From Prevotella sp. E13-17 (GTDB lineage: Bacteria; Bacteroidota; Bacteroidia; Bacteroidales; Bacteroidaceae), in the NCBI RefSeq assembly GCF_022024035.1, contig NZ_CP091787.1:2884001-2948000 (forward strand): 64,000 bases of DNA, written 5' to 3'. The translations under genes were made by a program, and so were the position numbers. Numbering within the stretch: the first letter of the stretch is position 1; each line of letters opens with the position of its first letter. This document shows, in pieces, positions 62,201 through 64,000 of this stretch. The notes under the pieces are model-generated. The model saw nothing but the letters and a program-made list of their open reading frames with translations, ran no database searches and was not told where the DNA came from.

Positions 62201-62589
62201 CCAAGGCGACCATTGGTTTGGGCATTTGCAATGGTGTAGTTGATGCCTTGCTCTCCTTTATTAATAAAGGTGTCGTCTTTGATCAGATAACCGAGGCGCA
62301 AGAGGCCATCGGTGTAGTAGGCGGTCTGCTCGTAGCGCCACCAGTCTTTGGCATCGGGATTCTCATTAACACGGGGTATATCGCCAGCCCAAAGGCATGA
62401 GTTGTAGGGATAGGCCATAGCTTCTGGATGACCGGTGAGGCCGTTTTTCTGTCTTAACAGGAACTCTTGCAACCAACCTTTGGGCGAGATGCTTTGGATA
62501 AGTCCCTCATGATAAACACTATAGTCTTGTGACAGAATCGGGCCACAAGATAGGAATGCTAGTAAAAGTAAGTATAAACGCTTTGACAT
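59275..62589 (-). CDS. GH127 beta-L-arabinofuranosidase with two C-terminal accessory modules
   Basis: 1104 residues. Signal peptide (about 1-20). The GH127 (DUF1680) catalytic region covers about 25-640: GLDVDNAHETCDITDYTWSL with the general-acid glutamate and a zinc cysteine (about 290) and RPVHETECCVGNVNRMMPNF with the nucleophile/zinc cysteine pair (about 373). It releases beta-L-arabinofuranose from arabinan, extensin or arabinoxylan-linked chains. Two copies of the same ~200-residue module found in the GH115 protein follow (about 648-845 and 856-1055: ICWFRMLPFSQDFELYQVVP, CRLFANQNVQYFG, GWFKVDYFRLDKV). The tail ends SLSGRGEVSRQGIRIL. It is the first gene of a probable two-gene operon. 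Confidence 0.93.
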   Translation of the reverse strand: MSKRLYLLLLAFLSCGPILSQDYSVYHEGLIQSISPKGWLQEFLLRQKNGLTGHPEAMAYPYNSCLWAGDIPRVNENPDAKDWWRYEQTAYYTDGLLRLGYLIKDDTFINKGEQGINYTIANAQTNGRLGNSKIESLWPMAVFFRAMQANYWATGNQDIITALERNYLSLSTDLLVNGRRHICNVEGMLWVYGHTGNSQLLQMAEAAYNRGGFELDAPVASSPDVITMHGVTYAEMLKIPLLLYAYTGKQQYLDIAMNAERKLERDHLLPDGLYSSSEFTAGLDVDNAHETCDITDYTWSLGYFLQVTGQAEWADRIERAVFNAGLGAITKDFKALQYFSSVNQLICTGTSDNNAFKRGSTWMAYRPVHETECCVGNVNRMMPNFASRLWMRGKDDAVVAALYSPSDITLDVNGQSVTISEQTAYPFSDVIRFVIASQSAVTFPLSLRIPGWCQQASLKVNGAAIDMPLTPSTFVTLNRTFHNGDVIELRLPMEVQVCQAANQQGWYVERGPLLFTYAIPQTKVEDTQVYGNMNGKHSDNADFKCWSITPNGPYNYGFDPALLTDESSLTVTTKTIPEGAYPFDLQDAPVTISLPVRQIHWSIQNGRNPFLPGAGNVIATDKTETITLVPYGCTELRLTVFPEVHADDIPDESLLVNPDFEMVDAETYNAGGSEKKKWVPYGWSVQGQLNGESYGINSDAQNPHGDNICWFRMLPFSQDFELYQVVPASKLGAGTYRVRCKLWNNHNQKGNCRLFANQNVQYFGCKDEYANNQVEGESATYAGYGGTPDGMFLLKDMQVYVTLADGEDLRLGIRSDGRKSNGTRASDGTGWFKVDYFRLDKVDGIPADNGDDDLSLTESLIINPDFELAVDGTPNPQGTTSRGCPYGWHLATEFKGTSFGVNSDAVNRHQNNVCWFNNQQGPMPNNFELYQEIPAEKLVPGCYQIRCQLWNESGLFGKCRLFANQSVQYFGTAADYLSNQTEGETATFAGYSGTGTNNLVMHDMVVYVDVAKDENLRFGIRSGNQRGNGTSDGSNSGWFKCDNFRIKRVSESADVPMAVIPSSILHPCAAASPAYSLSGRGEVSRQGIRILRFSDGTYRKVVVK

Positions 62590-62619
62590 GAGTTAGGTTT
62601 TTGTTATTATCAACGCATG

Positions 62620-62627
62620 CAAAGTTA
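62620..62627 (-). promoter_or_regulatory. -7 element of the GH127-GH115 operon
   Basis: TAACTTTG on the minus strand followed by CATGCG, 31 bp before the ATG. The -33 position has only TTGA. The rest of 62590-62923 holds a short GGGGTGGGG word and the TPR gene terminator. Confidence 0.55.
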
Positions 62628-62810
62628 TTAAAAAAGGAGCAACAGAAATGTCAATTCTGTGTTTTTTGATCACACAACTATAATATTTGATTAGATTTTT
62701 TCCAAAGCTGAACGATTTGTTTTGCCAGGGAAACAAGATAGGATCAGCAGCAGCTCCATCGGACCCATAGCTTTTTCGTAGGGGTGGGGCTATCACCAAA
62801 ACCGTGAAAA

Positions 62811-62846
62811 CAAAAAAAAGAGTATGCGCTGTCACAGCGCATACTC
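62811..62846 (-). terminator. Terminator of the TPR-protein gene
   Basis: GAGTATGCGCTG (62820-62831) pairs perfectly with CAGCGCATACTC (62835-62846) over a 3-nt loop; on the minus strand TTTTTTTTG follows. It lies 78 bp after the stop codon. Confidence 0.92.
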
Positions 62847-62923
62847 ATATAATATGATTATAATATGATTATATATCTCGGAACTGCAATCACTGCAGAT
62901 TAAAAAATGGTAAGTACATAAAC

Positions 62924-64000
62924 TTAAATTGCTACAATCTGTGCAGCAGTCTCGTTGGCAGGATCAACCTCAACGAGCTTCGTTGCAAAGACCTTAGACT
63001 TCTCTACGTCGTCCTTGATCTTGAGGTAGTAAACCATGAGGAAGTTGCCTGACTCCTTCAGACGAGCAACATCACTCTTGTCCTGTTCTGCCTTGGCAAC
63101 GATGATGTCCCACAACTGCTCATAGAAAGGCTGTGCCAGTCCCTGAGAAGCATCGGGGTCGAGCATGGTGCCAACACGACCACGCCAGAAGAGTGAGTAT
63201 TCTAGGGCATCTGGGTTCTTCTCTGCCAAATCTGCATAGATCTTGTCGGCCTTCTGCAAATTGGCGGTCTTGGCATCGCCCTCGAGCTTAGAGGCGTACT
63301 GAACATAGAGACGACCCAGATCGGCAAAATCATTCAGGGTTGGAGCAGAAACAGCTGCCAGATAATCGTCATAGAACTTCAAAGCATTTTCGAAGTCACC
63401 AATTCCCTTATAGGCATCTGCCAACTGCTTGATAACACCTGCACGCTTGTCTTGAGAGTCAAACTCCTGATCGAGAGCCAACTTATAAACATCAATGGCC
63501 TCCTGGTGTTTCTTGGCACCATTCAGGGCATTGCCATAATAGACATAGTCGCGATAGTTCAACTTCACACTGTCCTTATCAATCTGATTGAACATCATAT
63601 CGGCACGCTCAAGGGCCTCGGCAAACTGACCACTCTCTGTGTAACAGTACATAGCCAGACGATTCAGCGTCGCATTCTTTGGCTCAAGCTGCAGACCACG
63701 GTTCAACATGCTGATGCCCTGGGCATACTTCTGAGACACGTAAGCAGAGAAGCCATACTCGATGATATCCATCTTTGACATCTGATCAGCAGGTACTTTC
63801 TCGAAAGCCTCGATAGCCTCGGGATAACGGTTTGACAGGTAGTTGATGTGACCAATGAGGGCATCAACAGGGAAGTCGGGACGAACGGTGCGGAGCTCTT
63901 CGAGCTTATTAACAGCACCTACGGGGTCAACCACACGATAAACAGATGCATAACGACGGTAAGGCTCGGGATCCTCACGATTGAAGAGGATGGCCTGCTC
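62924..64000 (-). CDS. Tetratricopeptide-repeat protein, 5' end missing
   Basis: At least 358 residues; the frame is open to the right edge, so the N-terminus and any signal peptide lie outside, and the GTG at 63934 is not the true start. TPR helices cover nearly the whole visible part: NRYPEAIEAFEKVPADQ, QKYAQGISMLNRGLQLEPKN, GQFAEALERADMMFNQ, KKHQEAIDVYKLALDQEF, GDFENALKFYDDYLAAV, and KVFATKLVEVDPANETAAQI at the end. Such proteins are protein-interaction scaffolds; nothing visible points to one partner. A strong terminator closes the transcript. Confidence 0.88.
   Translation of the reverse strand, partial: EQAILFNREDPEPYRRYASVYRVVDPVGAVNKLEELRTVRPDFPVDALIGHINYLSNRYPEAIEAFEKVPADQMSKMDIIEYGFSAYVSQKYAQGISMLNRGLQLEPKNATLNRLAMYCYTESGQFAEALERADMMFNQIDKDSVKLNYRDYVYYGNALNGAKKHQEAIDVYKLALDQEFDSQDKRAGVIKQLADAYKGIGDFENALKFYDDYLAAVSAPTLNDFADLGRLYVQYASKLEGDAKTANLQKADKIYADLAEKNPDALEYSLFWRGRVGTMLDPDASQGLAQPFYEQLWDIIVAKAEQDKSDVARLKESGNFLMVYYLKIKDDVEKSKVFATKLVEVDPANETAAQIVAI

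Noticed and set aside
1..64000. tRNA, rRNA or prophage genes
   Set aside because: No cloverleaf-like or rRNA-like sequence and no integrase, terminase or structural phage protein was seen on reading both strands.

Overview
The window looks like a chromosomal segment of a Bacteroidota bacterium, most likely Bacteroidales and Prevotella-like. The signs are several SusC/SusD proteins, a propeller/AraC regulator, GH92, GH115 and GH127 glycosidases, Bacteroidota promoters (TAnnTTTG at -7), almost no Shine-Dalgarno sequences, and C-terminal tails typical of Prevotella secreted enzymes. The genus is an inference. I saw no rRNA, tRNA, CRISPR array, insertion sequence or prophage.

Layout. 1-7140: the right end of a glycan-use locus, with a partial SusD, a membrane-spanning propeller/AraC regulator without kinase domains, and a GH92 alpha-mannosidase. 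7236-8389: an outer-membrane barrel protein and a 55-residue 2[4Fe-4S] ferredoxin too short for usual ORF cut-offs. 8523-17673: an AT-rich island of nine genes on the minus strand, all with Sec signal peptides and nearly all of unknown function. It is built from repeated paralogues and contains a 993-bp segmental duplication and three decayed gene remnants. 17868-19479: a gene-free stretch full of palindromes, G/C-rich REP-like elements and a 308-bp array with an exact 22-bp period. 19480-26408: an LpxA-like acyltransferase and a tripartite RND efflux operon. 26842-31355: a SusC/SusD pair. 31835-38315: divergent cca, then a forward run of lipoprotein, DUF1599, DoxX-like/triosephosphate isomerase, SPOR protein, folE and a small membrane protein. 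38312-46047 (minus strand): a Zn/Cd-type P-ATPase, an Oar-like TonB receptor, obgE, adk and hpt. 46140-48753: the bifunctional NAD(P)HX repair enzyme and a DUF4831 protein. 48870-54960: a GH92 fused to a metallopeptidase-like domain, and a TonB receptor translationally coupled to a DUF362 protein. 55364-62589: GH115 and GH127 enzymes, probably co-transcribed, sharing four copies of an unrecognised ~200-residue module. 62924-64000: a partial TPR protein.

How the genes work together. GH115 and GH127 would remove glucuronyl and arabinofuranosyl side chains from plant glycans. The two GH92 proteins would trim alpha-mannosides, and the fused metallopeptidase domain suggests attack on glycoproteins. 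SusC/D and TonB receptors import the products.

The most unusual signals are: (1) two homologous 14-unit intergenic arrays (19092-19399 and 55015-55322) in which short words recur exactly every 22 bp among variable bases, plus a smaller 22-bp array with a different word at 48770; (2) the paralogue island at 8.5-17.7 kb; (3) REP-like palindromes read in frame as protein in cca and in a lipoprotein signal peptide; (4) the four-copy module in GH115/GH127. All coordinates and motifs were read by eye, with no database search.
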